64,000 nt of DNA from JBCBGF01 sp038526915 (GCA_038526915.1 JBCBGF010000002.1:310001-374000); one strand, 5' to 3'; positions 17,563-26,987 are shown, numbered from the stretch's first letter. Made by a program: numbers and translations. The notes: generated by a model from the sequence alone, not told the origin.

Positions 17563-17754
17563 GGATCGCCTCTTCATTGATTCTGTCCCTAATTGAGCCA
17601 GGGGAAAAGTGGCTTTTCAATGAAAACAAGCTGTTAGCACTCATGCACGCTGGCTGCTGGTGCGGGCGTGCTTGTGGCATTGCACCCCATATCCGCCATC
17701 TGATAGAGTGTGGATAACAAGATATAGAGCAGCGCACGAAAGACGCACATCCAC

Positions 17755-20493
17755 GTGAGCGATACGCCAGAACCCCCTGAAAACACCGACGAAACCCCGC
17801 CACCAGAGCGTCCACCCCATGACGGGCCGACGATTTCGATCTCGGACGAGATGCGGAATTCATACCTCGACTATGCCATGTCGGTCATCGTGTCGCGGGC
17901 GATCCCGGATCTGCGCGATGGCTTAAAACCTGTGCACCGCAGAATCCTCTACGCGATGCACGAGACGGGGAATACCCACGACAAGTCCTATCGCAAGTCG
18001 GCCCGGCCGGTGGGCGACGTCATGGGGAAATACCACCCCCACGGTGACGGCGCGATCTATGACGCGCTGGTGCGAATGGCGCAGGATTTCTCGATGTCGC
18101 TGCCCCTCTTGGACGGCCAGGGCAACTTCGGATCGATGGACGGCGATAATCCGGCGGCCATGCGCTATACCGAAGTGCGGATGGACAAGCCCGCGGGCGC
18201 GCTCTTGGCCGATATCGAGAAGGATACGGTCGACTTTCAGGACAATTACGACGGCAAGGATCAGGAACCCACGGTTCTGCCGGCGCGCTTCCCGAACATG
18301 CTGGTCAACGGGGCCGGTGGGATCGCTGTGGGGATGGCCACGAACATTCCGCCCCATAACCTCGGCGAAGTCGTGGACGCCACGCTCGCTCTGATCGAAG
18401 AGCCGGATCTGACGTCGGAACAGTTGATCGAGTACATCCCTGCCCCCGATTTCCCCACGGGTGGTGTGATTCTGGGTCGGTCCGGCGCCCGCAAAGCCTA
18501 TATCGAAGGCCGCGGCAGCGTCATTATCCGCGCCAAGACGCGTATCGAGGAAATCCGCAAGGATCGTTTCGCCATCGTTCTCGATGAGATCCCATATCAG
18601 GTGAACAAGGCCGCGATGATCGAAAAGATCGCGGATCTGGTGCGGGAGAAAAAGCTGGAAGGCATTTCCGGTGTTCAGGATGAGAGCGACCGTGTGGGCG
18701 TTCGTGTAGTGATCGAACTCAAGCGCGATGCCACGCCTGAGGTGGTGCTGAACCAGCTTTACCGCTTTACGCCGATGCAGACGTCTTTCGGGTGCAACAT
18801 GCTGGCGCTTAATGGCGGGCGCCCCGAGCAGCTTACCCTACGCGACTTCCTCACGTCCTTCATCGCCTTCCGCGAAGAGGTCGTCGCCCGTCGCACGGCT
18901 TTCGATCTGCGCAAAGCCCGCGAACGCAGCCACATCCTGTGCGGTCTGGCCGTCGCCGTCTCCAACGTCGATGAGGTCGTCGCCACCATCCGCGCCTCTG
19001 CCGATGCCGCCGAGGCCCGCGAAAAGCTGATGGAGCGTCGCTGGCCCGCGTCTGACATTGCCGATTACATCCGGCTGATCGACGACCCCAGCCACACAAT
19101 GAACGACGATGGGACCTATAATCTTAGCGAAACCCAGGCCCGCGCGATCTTAGAGCTGCGCCTGCAACGCCTGACCCAGATCGGGGTGAAAGAAGTCACG
19201 GACGAGCTGGAAGAGCTGGCGGGCAAGATCAAGGATTACCTCGACATCCTGCGCTCACGCACCCGGATCATGTCGATCATTTCGGATGAGTTGAAAGAGG
19301 TCCGCGAGCAGTTCGCCGTCCCCCGCCGCACCGAGATCGTCGAGTGGTCGGGCGACATGGAAGACGAGGATCTGATCGAGCGTGAGGATATGGTGGTCAC
19401 CGTCACCTCCTCGGGCTGGATCAAACGCACGCCTTTGGCCGAGTTCCGGTCACAGAAACGCGGCGGCAAGGGTCTGAGCGGTATGGCGACCAAGGATGAG
19501 GATGTGGTCACCACCCTCTTCGTCGCCAACACCCACACCCAGCTATTGTTCTTTACGACCGATGGCATGGTCTACAAGCTCAAGACCTGGCGTCTGCCAC
19601 AGGGCGGCCGAACGGCCAAGGGCAAAGCGATCGTCAACATCCTGCCCATTCCCACCGGCGTTTCCATCGCTGCTATCATGCCCGTGGACCGGGATGAGGA
19701 GGAATGGGATCAGCTCCAGATCTTCTTCGCCACGTCCGAAGGGGACGTGCGCCGCAATGCACTGAGCGACTTCACCAACGTCATGCGCAACGGCAAAATC
19801 GCGATGAAGCTGCCCGAGGGCGTGGAAATGGTGAATGCCCGCATCTCGACCGAAGATGATGATGTGATGCTGGTCACCGCCATGGGCCGGGCGATCAGGT
19901 TCCCCACCACCGAGGTGCGCGTCTTTAAGGGCCGCGACTCCACCGGCGTGCGCGGTATCAAACTGGCGGACGGCGATCGCGTGGTCTCGATGTCGATCAT
20001 TCGTCATTTCGCGGCGACCCCAGCGGAGCGCGCCGCCTACCTCAAGATGCGCCGGGCCGTTGCGGGCCTGACGGATGAGGCTGAGCTGGACGAAGACGAT
20101 ATCGCCGAAGAAGCCGCCGAGTTCACGCAAGAGCAATACGCCCAGATGTCCGCCGCCGAAGACCTGATCCTGACGATCTCAGCCAGCGGTTCGGGCAAGC
20201 TCAGCTCTTCGCATGATTACCCCGTGCGCGGGCGTGGCGGTCAGGGCGTCATGGCGATGGACAAGGCGATGCGCGGCGGTGCCTTGGTGGCCTCTTTCCC
20301 CGTGGAACTCGACGACCAGATCATGCTGGCAACCTCGAAGGGTCAGTCGATCCGCGTGCCGGTTGAGGGCATCTCGTTCCGCTCGCGCAGTGCAGGCGGG
20401 GTGAAAGTGTTCGATACCGGCGAGGGTGAAGAGGTCGTCTCGGTGGCGTGGATTGCCGATCAGGGTGCGGAAGATGAGGGCGGCGAGGCGTAG
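17755..20493 (+). CDS. gyrA: DNA gyrase subunit A
   Basis: Type II topoisomerase breakage-reunion subunit of 912 residues. The start is a GTG at 17755. The catalytic tyrosine is Tyr138 in AAMRYTEVRM. The quinolone-determining loop reads GKYHPHGDGAIYD (residues 91-103), with Gly99 where E. coli has Ser83 and Asp103 where it has Asp87. The beta-pinwheel domain has the GyrA box variant QKRGGKG. An acidic insertion of about 40 residues (about 760-798, rich in Glu, Asp and Ala) lies between pinwheel blades. Its length matches the large alphaproteobacterial GyrA. Confidence 0.97.
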   Translation: MSDTPEPPENTDETPPPERPPHDGPTISISDEMRNSYLDYAMSVIVSRAIPDLRDGLKPVHRRILYAMHETGNTHDKSYRKSARPVGDVMGKYHPHGDGAIYDALVRMAQDFSMSLPLLDGQGNFGSMDGDNPAAMRYTEVRMDKPAGALLADIEKDTVDFQDNYDGKDQEPTVLPARFPNMLVNGAGGIAVGMATNIPPHNLGEVVDATLALIEEPDLTSEQLIEYIPAPDFPTGGVILGRSGARKAYIEGRGSVIIRAKTRIEEIRKDRFAIVLDEIPYQVNKAAMIEKIADLVREKKLEGISGVQDESDRVGVRVVIELKRDATPEVVLNQLYRFTPMQTSFGCNMLALNGGRPEQLTLRDFLTSFIAFREEVVARRTAFDLRKARERSHILCGLAVAVSNVDEVVATIRASADAAEAREKLMERRWPASDIADYIRLIDDPSHTMNDDGTYNLSETQARAILELRLQRLTQIGVKEVTDELEELAGKIKDYLDILRSRTRIMSIISDELKEVREQFAVPRRTEIVEWSGDMEDEDLIEREDMVVTVTSSGWIKRTPLAEFRSQKRGGKGLSGMATKDEDVVTTLFVANTHTQLLFFTTDGMVYKLKTWRLPQGGRTAKGKAIVNILPIPTGVSIAAIMPVDRDEEEWDQLQIFFATSEGDVRRNALSDFTNVMRNGKIAMKLPEGVEMVNARISTEDDDVMLVTAMGRAIRFPTTEVRVFKGRDSTGVRGIKLADGDRVVSMSIIRHFAATPAERAAYLKMRRAVAGLTDEAELDEDDIAEEAAEFTQEQYAQMSAAEDLILTISASGSGKLSSSHDYPVRGRGGQGVMAMDKAMRGGALVASFPVELDDQIMLATSKGQSIRVPVEGISFRSRSAGGVKVFDTGEGEEVVSVAWIADQGAEDEGGEA

Positions 20494-20601
20494 TCCGTCG
20501 AGCCTCATTCGAAGACCGTCCTAACAGCATTTCCCCAGTCTTCTCTGCGGCTCACTAGGTAGCTGTTAGGTCAACCGACCCGTGCCAAGCCGTGTTTTGA
20601 A

Positions 20602-21426
20602 TTAAGGCGCTTTGGGGTGCTCGAACAAAGGTGCATTGCGGAAATAGACGACCTCATCCTCTAGCCGCTCGGCGAGGAACGCGCGAAGAGGCGCTATATT
20701 GGTGTCGTCCGGCGCAGACTTGAAAAGGTATCGCTCCAGTGGTTTCAGGCGCCTGATCACACTAAGCATACCGCGGTTACGTGCAAAATCCCTCACGTAG
20801 CGGGAAACCAATACAAGAGCGGAAGATCGTGCGACGCGTGCTGGATTCGAGCGTACACTCTTGAAAGAATTGTGCGAAAGGTCGGTCTCAACGAATGAAG
20901 ACAACACCGCAATCGCATCTTCACGGTAGGTTCCGCTGTCGTCCTGTTTGATTTGGAGAACGCGCCCTGGAAATGCGCGCGACCAAGCAAGTACATGTTT
21001 ACGATAAGCACTCCCGTCCAGGATGTTCATGATGTGTTTGTTGCCCGTAAACGTGCCTGGATCAGCATCTCTCTCCAGAAACCCAATGCGTTGGACATGC
21101 CGGACGGCGGACACTGCCCGATCCACCGGATCACGCAGCGTGATGACGATCTTGGCATCTGGAAAGAGAGCCGCGATGTTGCGTCTGGCGTTGTCGCTCG
21201 CAAAGTAAGAGGGAGAGATCTCCATAAAGCTGGCGCTGGGATCAATGCCGAACTTCTGCTGGTACTCGACCAGATCCGGGAGAGTTTCCGTTTCAAAAAA
21301 GAAAGTCTCTTTGACGTCGGCCGGCATGCGAACGTCCGAAGCTCGAAGAATAACATCAATTGAAGACGTCCCAGTCTTTCTAGGTCCGACGAAAAAGACT
21401 GGCGCTGGTTGCATAGAGGCTGTCAT
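20602..21426 (-). CDS. Sulfotransferase-domain protein
   Basis: PAPS-dependent sulfotransferase-like protein of about 274 residues. The 5'-phosphosulfate loop is FFVGPRKTGTSSIDVIL and the 3'-phosphate motif is VITLRDPVDRAVSAVRH, in the usual order. SFMEISPSYF also fits the family. The acceptor is unknown: carbohydrate, lipid or another molecule. The start chosen is the ATG at 21426, from which the binding loop follows at once. GC is about 48% in a 120-base hand count (21241-21360), clearly below the neighbours, and no partner gene is present, which suggests acquisition by transfer. The flanking gaps (20494-20601 and 21427-21652) hold nothing recognisable. Confidence 0.85.
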   Translation of the reverse strand: MTASMQPAPVFFVGPRKTGTSSIDVILRASDVRMPADVKETFFFETETLPDLVEYQQKFGIDPSASFMEISPSYFASDNARRNIAALFPDAKIVITLRDPVDRAVSAVRHVQRIGFLERDADPGTFTGNKHIMNILDGSAYRKHVLAWSRAFPGRVLQIKQDDSGTYREDAIAVLSSFVETDLSHNSFKSVRSNPARVARSSALVLVSRYVRDFARNRGMLSVIRRLKPLERYLFKSAPDDTNIAPLRAFLAERLEDEVVYFRNAPLFEHPKAP

Positions 21427-21652
21427 CGCTTGAGCGTTCCAACACTGGTTACTGGGATGACCATAGGGTATCGACCGCGCTGTCGCCAGCCAAACCGAAA
21501 TCATCTCAATGGACGTATTTTAATGCGCGAAACATCGGTGACGTTTTGTTCGGTTTAGGATCACCTAACCCGCAGTGTGCCGGGAGGGCGTGGCCCTTTT
21601 CGTGGGTAATCTCCCTCTTCTAAAACGCCCACGAACGGCTTAGATCGTCTCT

Positions 21653-23002
21653 ATGAAAACACTTCACATCATCGGCGGCGGCATGGCCGGATCGGAAGCC
21701 GCTTGGCAGGCCGCGCATGCGGGCGTTGACGTGGTGATCCATGAGATGCGTCCCAAGGTCGGAACCTTCGCACACAAAACCGGGCACCTCGCGGAAATGG
21801 TTTGCTCAAACTCGTTCCGGTCGGATGACGACGAACAAAACGCCGTGGGCCTATTGCATTGGGAAATGCGCGCCGCCGGGGGGCTGATCATGGAAATGGC
21901 CGATGCGCACCGCCTGCCCGCAGGCGGGGCCCTGGCGGTCGACCGTGATCCGTTTGCCGAGGCCGTCACCGCACGCCTTCTCGCTCACCCGCGCATCACC
22001 GTCGACTATGGGGAAATCACCGATCTTCCCACCGAAGGCCATTGGATCATCGCCACTGGCCCCCTGACCTCTGGCACATTGGCCGAAGCGATCCGTCAGG
22101 CCACTGGCGAGGACGCCCTCGCCTTTTTCGATGCAATCGCCCCCATCGTCTATGCTGACAGCGTCGACATGGATACCGCTTGGATGCAGTCACGCTATGA
22201 CAAGGGCGAGACCGAGGATGAGCGGACGGCCTACCTCAACTGCCCGATGACTAAAGATCAGTATGAGGCGTTTATCGACGCTCTGCTGACCGCAGACAAA
22301 ACCGAGTTCAAACCGGGTGAAACCGCCGGTTACTTCGACGGATGCCTGCCGATTGAAGTGATGGCCGAACGTGGGCGCGAGACGTTGCGGTTTGGGCCGA
22401 TGAAGCCGGTTGGCCTGACCAACCCGCACAAGCCAGATGAGAAGCCCTATGCCGTGGTTCAACTGCGCCGCGACAACAAGCTTGGCACGCTGTTCAACAT
22501 CGTGGGCTTCCAGACCAAGATGAAATACGGCGCGCAAACAGAGGTTTTGCGCATGATTCCAGGACTGCACGAAGCCAAGTTTGCGCGTTTGGGCGGCATC
22601 CACCGCAACACCTTCCTGAATTCCCCGCGCCTTCTCGATGACCAGATGCGTCTGCGCTCGCATCCAAATATCCGGTTCGCCGGACAGATCACGGGCGTGG
22701 AAGGCTATGTCGAAAGCGCAGCCATGGGCCTTTTGGCGGGGCGTCTTGCGGCGGCTGAGATCACGGGGACACATATGAACCCTGTCCCGGAGACAACCGC
22801 GACGGGGGCTTTGGTCACCCACATCACCGGCGGCGCGGATGCCAAGACGTTTCAGCCGATGAATGTGAACTTCGGACTGTTCCCGCCGGTCGACGCCAAG
22901 GGGGGGCGCCGTGGCCGCAAAACCCGTTACAAGGCCTATACCGACCGCGCTAAGCAAGATTGGCTATCCTGGCTTGGCCAATCCGCGCTGGACGCGGCGT
23001 GA
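21653..23002 (+). CDS. trmFO: tRNA (uracil-54-C5)-methyltransferase, folate/FAD-dependent
   Basis: Enzyme that makes ribothymidine 54 in tRNA using methylenetetrahydrofolate and FADH2. It has the FAD fold HIIGGGMAGSEAAWQAA, the family signature EMVCSNSFRSDD, and later CPMTKDQYEAFIDALL and QLRRDNKLGTLFNIVGFQTK. The 449 residues match the GidA-small/TrmFO family. The catalytic-type Cys in NCPMTK is present. It appears monocistronic or leads the methyltransferase-gluQ pair, 22 bases apart. Confidence 0.95.
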   Translation: MKTLHIIGGGMAGSEAAWQAAHAGVDVVIHEMRPKVGTFAHKTGHLAEMVCSNSFRSDDDEQNAVGLLHWEMRAAGGLIMEMADAHRLPAGGALAVDRDPFAEAVTARLLAHPRITVDYGEITDLPTEGHWIIATGPLTSGTLAEAIRQATGEDALAFFDAIAPIVYADSVDMDTAWMQSRYDKGETEDERTAYLNCPMTKDQYEAFIDALLTADKTEFKPGETAGYFDGCLPIEVMAERGRETLRFGPMKPVGLTNPHKPDEKPYAVVQLRRDNKLGTLFNIVGFQTKMKYGAQTEVLRMIPGLHEAKFARLGGIHRNTFLNSPRLLDDQMRLRSHPNIRFAGQITGVEGYVESAAMGLLAGRLAAAEITGTHMNPVPETTATGALVTHITGGADAKTFQPMNVNFGLFPPVDAKGGRRGRKTRYKAYTDRAKQDWLSWLGQSALDAA

Positions 23003-23024
23003 TCGCTGGCGTTAGCCTGAGCCT

Positions 23025-23639
23025 ATGACCGGCAAGTTCTTCGACGAAGTGTATGGCGTAGAGACCGCGGAAGAAACGCGCGCCCTCTATGACAAGTTCT
23101 CGGGCAGCTATGATGATGCGGTGGCCGAGCAAGGCTATGCCACCCCAGCCCGAATTGCCGCGGCGCTATCTGCGCACACAGCTGACCATGCGCTGCCCGT
23201 GCTCGATTTCGGATGTGGCACGGGTCTGGCTGGCGGGGCGCTGGCTGAGGCAGGGTTTCAGACCATCGATGGCCTCGATCTGTCGCGGGAAATGTTGGAA
23301 GGGGCGGTGGCGCGGGATGTCTATCGTGCTTTGGCCCAGATCGACGCTGAGGTGGACCTGCGCGGCACTGCCGAGCATTACGCAGCCGTCATTGCCTGCG
23401 GCGTGATCGGGTCGGGCGCGGCCCCAATATCTGTCTTTGACACGATCCTGACGGCCATGGCGCCTGGCGCGCTTTTCGTGTTTTCCTTCAACGATCACAC
23501 GTTGGAGGACCCCGATTTTGAGGAGCGTGTCGATACCGCGATCGCAGACGGCGACGCCAACCTGATCAGCCGGGAATACGGGCCACATCTGCCCGGGCTC
23601 GACATGGGAGCTATCGTCTACGTGCTTGAAAAGGCGTGA
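23025..23639 (+). CDS. Class I SAM-dependent methyltransferase, substrate unknown
   Basis: A 204-residue protein with the SAM-binding motif VLDFGCGTGLAGGALAEAGF and the acidic motif II region DGLDLSREML. The N-terminus VYGVETAEETRALYDKFSGS resembles the Williams-Beuren-type and UbiE-like methyltransferases that start with Y-D-x-x-A. The substrate is not predictable. The end overlaps the gluQ start as GTGA, so co-translation with a tRNA-modifying enzyme is likely, although no tRNA-binding domain is visible here. Confidence 0.85.
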   Translation: MTGKFFDEVYGVETAEETRALYDKFSGSYDDAVAEQGYATPARIAAALSAHTADHALPVLDFGCGTGLAGGALAEAGFQTIDGLDLSREMLEGAVARDVYRALAQIDAEVDLRGTAEHYAAVIACGVIGSGAAPISVFDTILTAMAPGALFVFSFNDHTLEDPDFEERVDTAIADGDANLISREYGPHLPGLDMGAIVYVLEKA

Positions 23640-24502
23640 CATTCACGACCCGGTTTGCCCCATCGCCAACGGGGCCGCTGCATCTGGGGCATGCCTATTC
23701 CGCCATCCTTGCCCATGACATGGCCCGGGCCCAAAACGGCCGCTTCCTGCTGCGTATCGAAGACATCGACAGGTCGCGGGCGCGGCCGGAGTGGGAGGAT
23801 CTGATTTACGATGACTTGTCTTGGCTTGGTCTGCGTTGGGAGGCACCGGTTATACGGCAATCGGATCGGACCACGGCATATGACGCGGCCCTGACATCGC
23901 TCTGGGAAGATACCCTGCTCTACCCGTGCACATGTACCCGCCGCGATATAGAGGCGGCCCTCGCCGCGCCGCAGGAGGGCGATATGCCGGTCCATGGACC
24001 CGATGGGCCGATCTATCCCGGCACATGCCGCGGTTTGCCCAGAGACACCGCCGAGATGCCGAAGAACATCGCCCTCCGGCTCGACATGCGCCGGGCCTTG
24101 CGCAAAGCCCGCTACCAGTTTCGTGAAACAGGAACATGTTCGGAGGGCTCAACGGAGGACATCGGCTTTTCGGATCGCGAAGTGATCGAGACCATCGGCG
24201 ACGTGGTTCTGGCCCGTCGCGATATGGGGACGAGCTATCATCTATCCGTCGTGATCGACGATGCCGCGCAGGGCGTGACCCATGTCGTGCGCGGGGCGGA
24301 TCTGTTTGAAGCCACCAAGATCCATGTGGTCTTGCAAGACCTGCTGGGCCTGCCCACGCCAATCTATCACCATCACCGCCTAATCCGGGATACTGCGGGA
24401 AAACGCCTGGCCAAACGCGACGACGCCCGCGCCATTCAGAAGTATCGCGCCCATGGGGCCACACCACAGGACATCCGGCGCCTCGTCGGCCTTGGCACAT
24501 GA
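23636..24502 (+). CDS. gluQ: Glutamyl-Q tRNA(Asp) synthetase
   Basis: Paralogue of the glutamyl-tRNA synthetase catalytic core that attaches glutamate to queuosine in tRNA(Asp). It has the class I signature FAPSPTGPLHLGHAYSA and the KMSKS-like GKRLAKRDDA. A zinc site is suggested by YPCTCTRRDI and YPGTCRG. At 288 residues it lacks the anticodon-binding domain, which separates it from GltX. The start is a GTG overlapping the upstream stop. Confidence 0.95.
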   Translation: MTFTTRFAPSPTGPLHLGHAYSAILAHDMARAQNGRFLLRIEDIDRSRARPEWEDLIYDDLSWLGLRWEAPVIRQSDRTTAYDAALTSLWEDTLLYPCTCTRRDIEAALAAPQEGDMPVHGPDGPIYPGTCRGLPRDTAEMPKNIALRLDMRRALRKARYQFRETGTCSEGSTEDIGFSDREVIETIGDVVLARRDMGTSYHLSVVIDDAAQGVTHVVRGADLFEATKIHVVLQDLLGLPTPIYHHHRLIRDTAGKRLAKRDDARAIQKYRAHGATPQDIRRLVGLGT

Positions 24503-24535
24503 GCTAATGACGGTAGTCCCATGCCCGCGGCGGAC

Positions 24536-24898
24536 CTAAGGGGTGTCCGGCGCCATCAACTCCACCTCTTCCCCACTGCGGACGGCCGTATAAAAGCAGA
24601 CCCGGCGGTTGGTATGGCAGGCCGGCCCGGTCTGGTTGACCAGCACAAGCAAACAGTCGCGATCACAGTCCACGCGGAGGTCCACCAGCTCTTGCGTATG
24701 GCCGCTCGTCTCGCCTTTGACCCAAAAGGCTTGACGCGAGCGTGACCAATAGGTGACGCGGCCCGTCTCAAGCGTGCGGGCCACGGCTTCGGCGTTCATC
24801 CAGGCCATCATCAACACATCACCGCTCGTCGCATCCTGGGCGATTACGGGGATCAGCCCCTGTGCGTCAAAGCGCAACGTTTCGGGATTGAACGACAT
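24536..24898 (-). CDS. hisI: Phosphoribosyl-AMP cyclohydrolase
   Basis: Third step of histidine biosynthesis: hydrolytic ring opening of phosphoribosyl-AMP. Family features are LIPVIAQDATSGDVLMMAWM, GRVTYWSRSRQAFWVKGETS, and the zinc Cys pattern in RVDCDRDCLLVLV and GPACHT. The 120-residue form has no HisE domain, as usual in this group. The ATG at 24898 gives the family N-terminus SFNPETLRFD. It is divergent from the Fe-S scaffold-like gene with 64 bases between the starts. Confidence 0.95.
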   Translation of the reverse strand: MSFNPETLRFDAQGLIPVIAQDATSGDVLMMAWMNAEAVARTLETGRVTYWSRSRQAFWVKGETSGHTQELVDLRVDCDRDCLLVLVNQTGPACHTNRRVCFYTAVRSGEEVELMAPDTP

Positions 24899-24962
24899 TC
24901 CGCATGCTTTCCTTAACACGAACCATGCCGTATCTAAGCAAGGCACGGCGAAAGGGAAAGCC

Positions 24963-25412
24963 ATGGCCGAAACCGACCTGATCAAGCTCTATTCGGGACG
25001 CATTCTCGAACTGGCCGCAGATATTCCGCGGACAGGCCGGTTGGAGGCGCCGCAGGCCAGCGCGACCCAGCGGTCTGCCTTGTGTGGATCGAACATCACC
25101 GTGGATGTGGTCGTCGAAAACGGCCAGATCACCGATTTTGCGCAAGACGTCCGCGCCTGCGCGCTTGGCCAAGCCGCGGCATCGGTTGTTGGCGCGAACA
25201 TTCTGGGCTGCACGCTGGCTCAGATCAAGGATACGCGTGCGGCGCTGGACAAAATGCTCACTGCCGATGGCCCCCCACCCGCGGCCCCGTTTGACGAGTT
25301 GGAAGTCCTGATACCGGCGCGCGCGTTTCAGAACCGGCACCTGTCGATCCTGCTGGCGCTCGATGCCACTGCCGAAGCGATGGAACAGGCACAGCGGGCC
25401 GCCTGCGCTTAG
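24963..25412 (+). CDS. IscU/NifU N-terminal-like iron-sulfur scaffold protein
   Basis: A 149-residue protein of the U-type scaffold family. It opens with LIKLYSGRILELAAD and carries Cys in SALCGSNITVDV and in VRACALGQAAASVVGANI, matching the first two cluster cysteines of IscU. The third IscU cysteine, normally in an H-C-S context, is a leucine here (RHLSILLALDA). It may therefore carry clusters in a different way or have a role other than assembly. The start at 24963 follows a GAAAGGGAAAG stretch. Its stop shares four bases (TTAG) with the convergent RidA gene. Confidence 0.82.
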   Translation: MAETDLIKLYSGRILELAADIPRTGRLEAPQASATQRSALCGSNITVDVVVENGQITDFAQDVRACALGQAAASVVGANILGCTLAQIKDTRAALDKMLTADGPPPAAPFDELEVLIPARAFQNRHLSILLALDATAEAMEQAQRAACA

Positions 25413-25795
25413 GCCGCGGCCACAAGATCGATTTCGACCAAGGCCCCAACCGCCAGCCCGGTGACACCGATGCAGGTGCGTGCAGGCAGCCTCAAAGCGT
25501 CGAAGTAGCTCAGATAGACCGCATTCATGCGGTCGAAGTCCTGGAAATTCACCAGATACACACGTGCAAAAACCACTCGGTCCAGCGATGATCCAGCCTC
25601 GGCCAGAACGGTTTTGAGGTTCGCCATGACCGCATTTGTCTGCTCTTCGATACCGCCCTCGACCAAGGTTGTCGGATCATCCGGCCGCGTCGGCATCTGG
25701 CCGGTAACGAATAGGAAGTCACCTGCCCGAACGGCATGACTGAACGGGCCCACGCGTTCGGGGCCCGCAGCGAATGTGAGGTGTTCAATATCCAT
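25409..25795 (-). CDS. RidA family (YjgF/YER057c) protein
   Basis: A 128-residue trimer-forming protein of the Rid family; classical members hydrolyse reactive enamine/imine intermediates from PLP enzymes. Visible signatures are GPFSHAVRAGDFLFVTGQM, the NLKTVLAEAGSSLDRVV stretch and the closing LPARTCIGVTGLAVGALVEI. The Arg in PARTCIGV is the ligand-binding Arg of active RidA proteins. It stands alone, convergent with the scaffold-like gene. Confidence 0.9.
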   Translation of the reverse strand: MDIEHLTFAAGPERVGPFSHAVRAGDFLFVTGQMPTRPDDPTTLVEGGIEEQTNAVMANLKTVLAEAGSSLDRVVFARVYLVNFQDFDRMNAVYLSYFDALRLPARTCIGVTGLAVGALVEIDLVAAA

Positions 25796-25883
25796 GGTTG
25801 CTCCGCAGTGTTCCGCACACTTTACAGGGCAACCACCTAGGTGCCAGCCTAAGGAACACGTCTTGCGGCGCGGAACGCCAGAC

Positions 25884-26987
25884 TTACCCCGGCGTCATGC
25901 GGTAGGCCGCGCCGTTGCCGACGCTGAGGAACCACAGCGATCCGTCAGGGGCTTCGACAATATCGCGCACCCGCGCCGTCTCATCCCCCTCAATCCGCTC
26001 GGCTTCGCGCAGGCCCGAACCGTCGGCCTCAAGCCGCGAGATCAACCCGAACTTGAGGGATCCGACGAAGAGATCACCTTCCCATTCCGGCCAAAGCGCG
26101 CCGGAGTAAATGGCCATCCCCGACGGGGCAATCGACGGATCCCAATAGAAATCAGGTTGTTCCATCCCCGCCTTCTCAGTCCCTTCCCCGATGGACAGGC
26201 CTGAATAATGCCGCCCGTATGAGATGACGGGCCACCCGTAATTGGCCCCGCGGCGGATCGAATTCACCTCATCCCCGCCCCGCGCGCCATGTTCATTGAC
26301 CCAGAGGTTTCCGTCCAGATCGAGCGCCGCCCCTTGCGGGTTGCGGTGGCCATAGCTCCAAATCTCTGGCTGCACGCCGGCCTGCCCCACAAAGGGGTTA
26401 TCCGCCGGAACCGATCCATCCCGGGCCACACGAATCAGTGAGCCGTTGTGCACGGACAGGTCCTGCGACGATGGACGTTCCCCCCGATCCCCCATCGTCA
26501 GAAAGATCGTCCCATCCGGCGCCTCGACGATCCGACTGCCGAAATGGCGGCCACCGGAAGATCCTTCCGACATCTCAAAGATCACGCGCACATCCTCAAG
26601 CGCGGTCCCGTCGCCATTCAGGCGACCCACAGCCAAGGCCGTACCAGCCCCGCGCCGCTGTGGCGCCGCGTAGCTCAGAAAGACCTCCCGCGTCTCGGCA
26701 AAATCGCGCGGCACCATCACGTCGAGAAGGCCGCCCTGCCCCTGCGCGGCAACTTGAGGGACACCGGACACCGTTTCCCAAGACCCCGACGCATCAAACC
26801 GCAGCAACCGCCCGTCCCGTTCGGTGATCAACCACCCGCCATCGGGCAAAAACGCCAGGCCCCACGGCTCATCCAGCCCGGTGACCATCGCGTCCACGCG
26901 CACGGTCCCAGCAGAGGATTCAAGAGAAATGGCCGGAACAGGCGCGGACAAGCCCGCCACAATGGCAAACAGGGAAAGCAAACGCAT
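25884..26987 (-). CDS. Periplasmic PQQ-dependent sugar dehydrogenase (YliI/Asd type)
   Basis: Secreted six-bladed beta-propeller of the soluble glucose/sorbosone dehydrogenase family, 367 residues. A signal peptide (residues about 1-20, RLLSLFAIVAGLSAPVPA) precedes the propeller. Family motifs are GLAFLPDGGWLITERDGRL, YGHRNPQGAALDLDGNLWV and NEHGARGGDEVNSI, followed by RRGANYGWPVISYG. E. coli YliI oxidises aldose sugars with PQQ. No pqq synthesis genes are in view. It is divergent from livJ, with 168 bases between the starts. Confidence 0.9.
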   Translation of the reverse strand: MRLLSLFAIVAGLSAPVPAISLESSAGTVRVDAMVTGLDEPWGLAFLPDGGWLITERDGRLLRFDASGSWETVSGVPQVAAQGQGGLLDVMVPRDFAETREVFLSYAAPQRRGAGTALAVGRLNGDGTALEDVRVIFEMSEGSSGGRHFGSRIVEAPDGTIFLTMGDRGERPSSQDLSVHNGSLIRVARDGSVPADNPFVGQAGVQPEIWSYGHRNPQGAALDLDGNLWVNEHGARGGDEVNSIRRGANYGWPVISYGRHYSGLSIGEGTEKAGMEQPDFYWDPSIAPSGMAIYSGALWPEWEGDLFVGSLKFGLISRLEADGSGLREAERIEGDETARVRDIVEAPDGSLWFLSVGNGAAYRMTPG

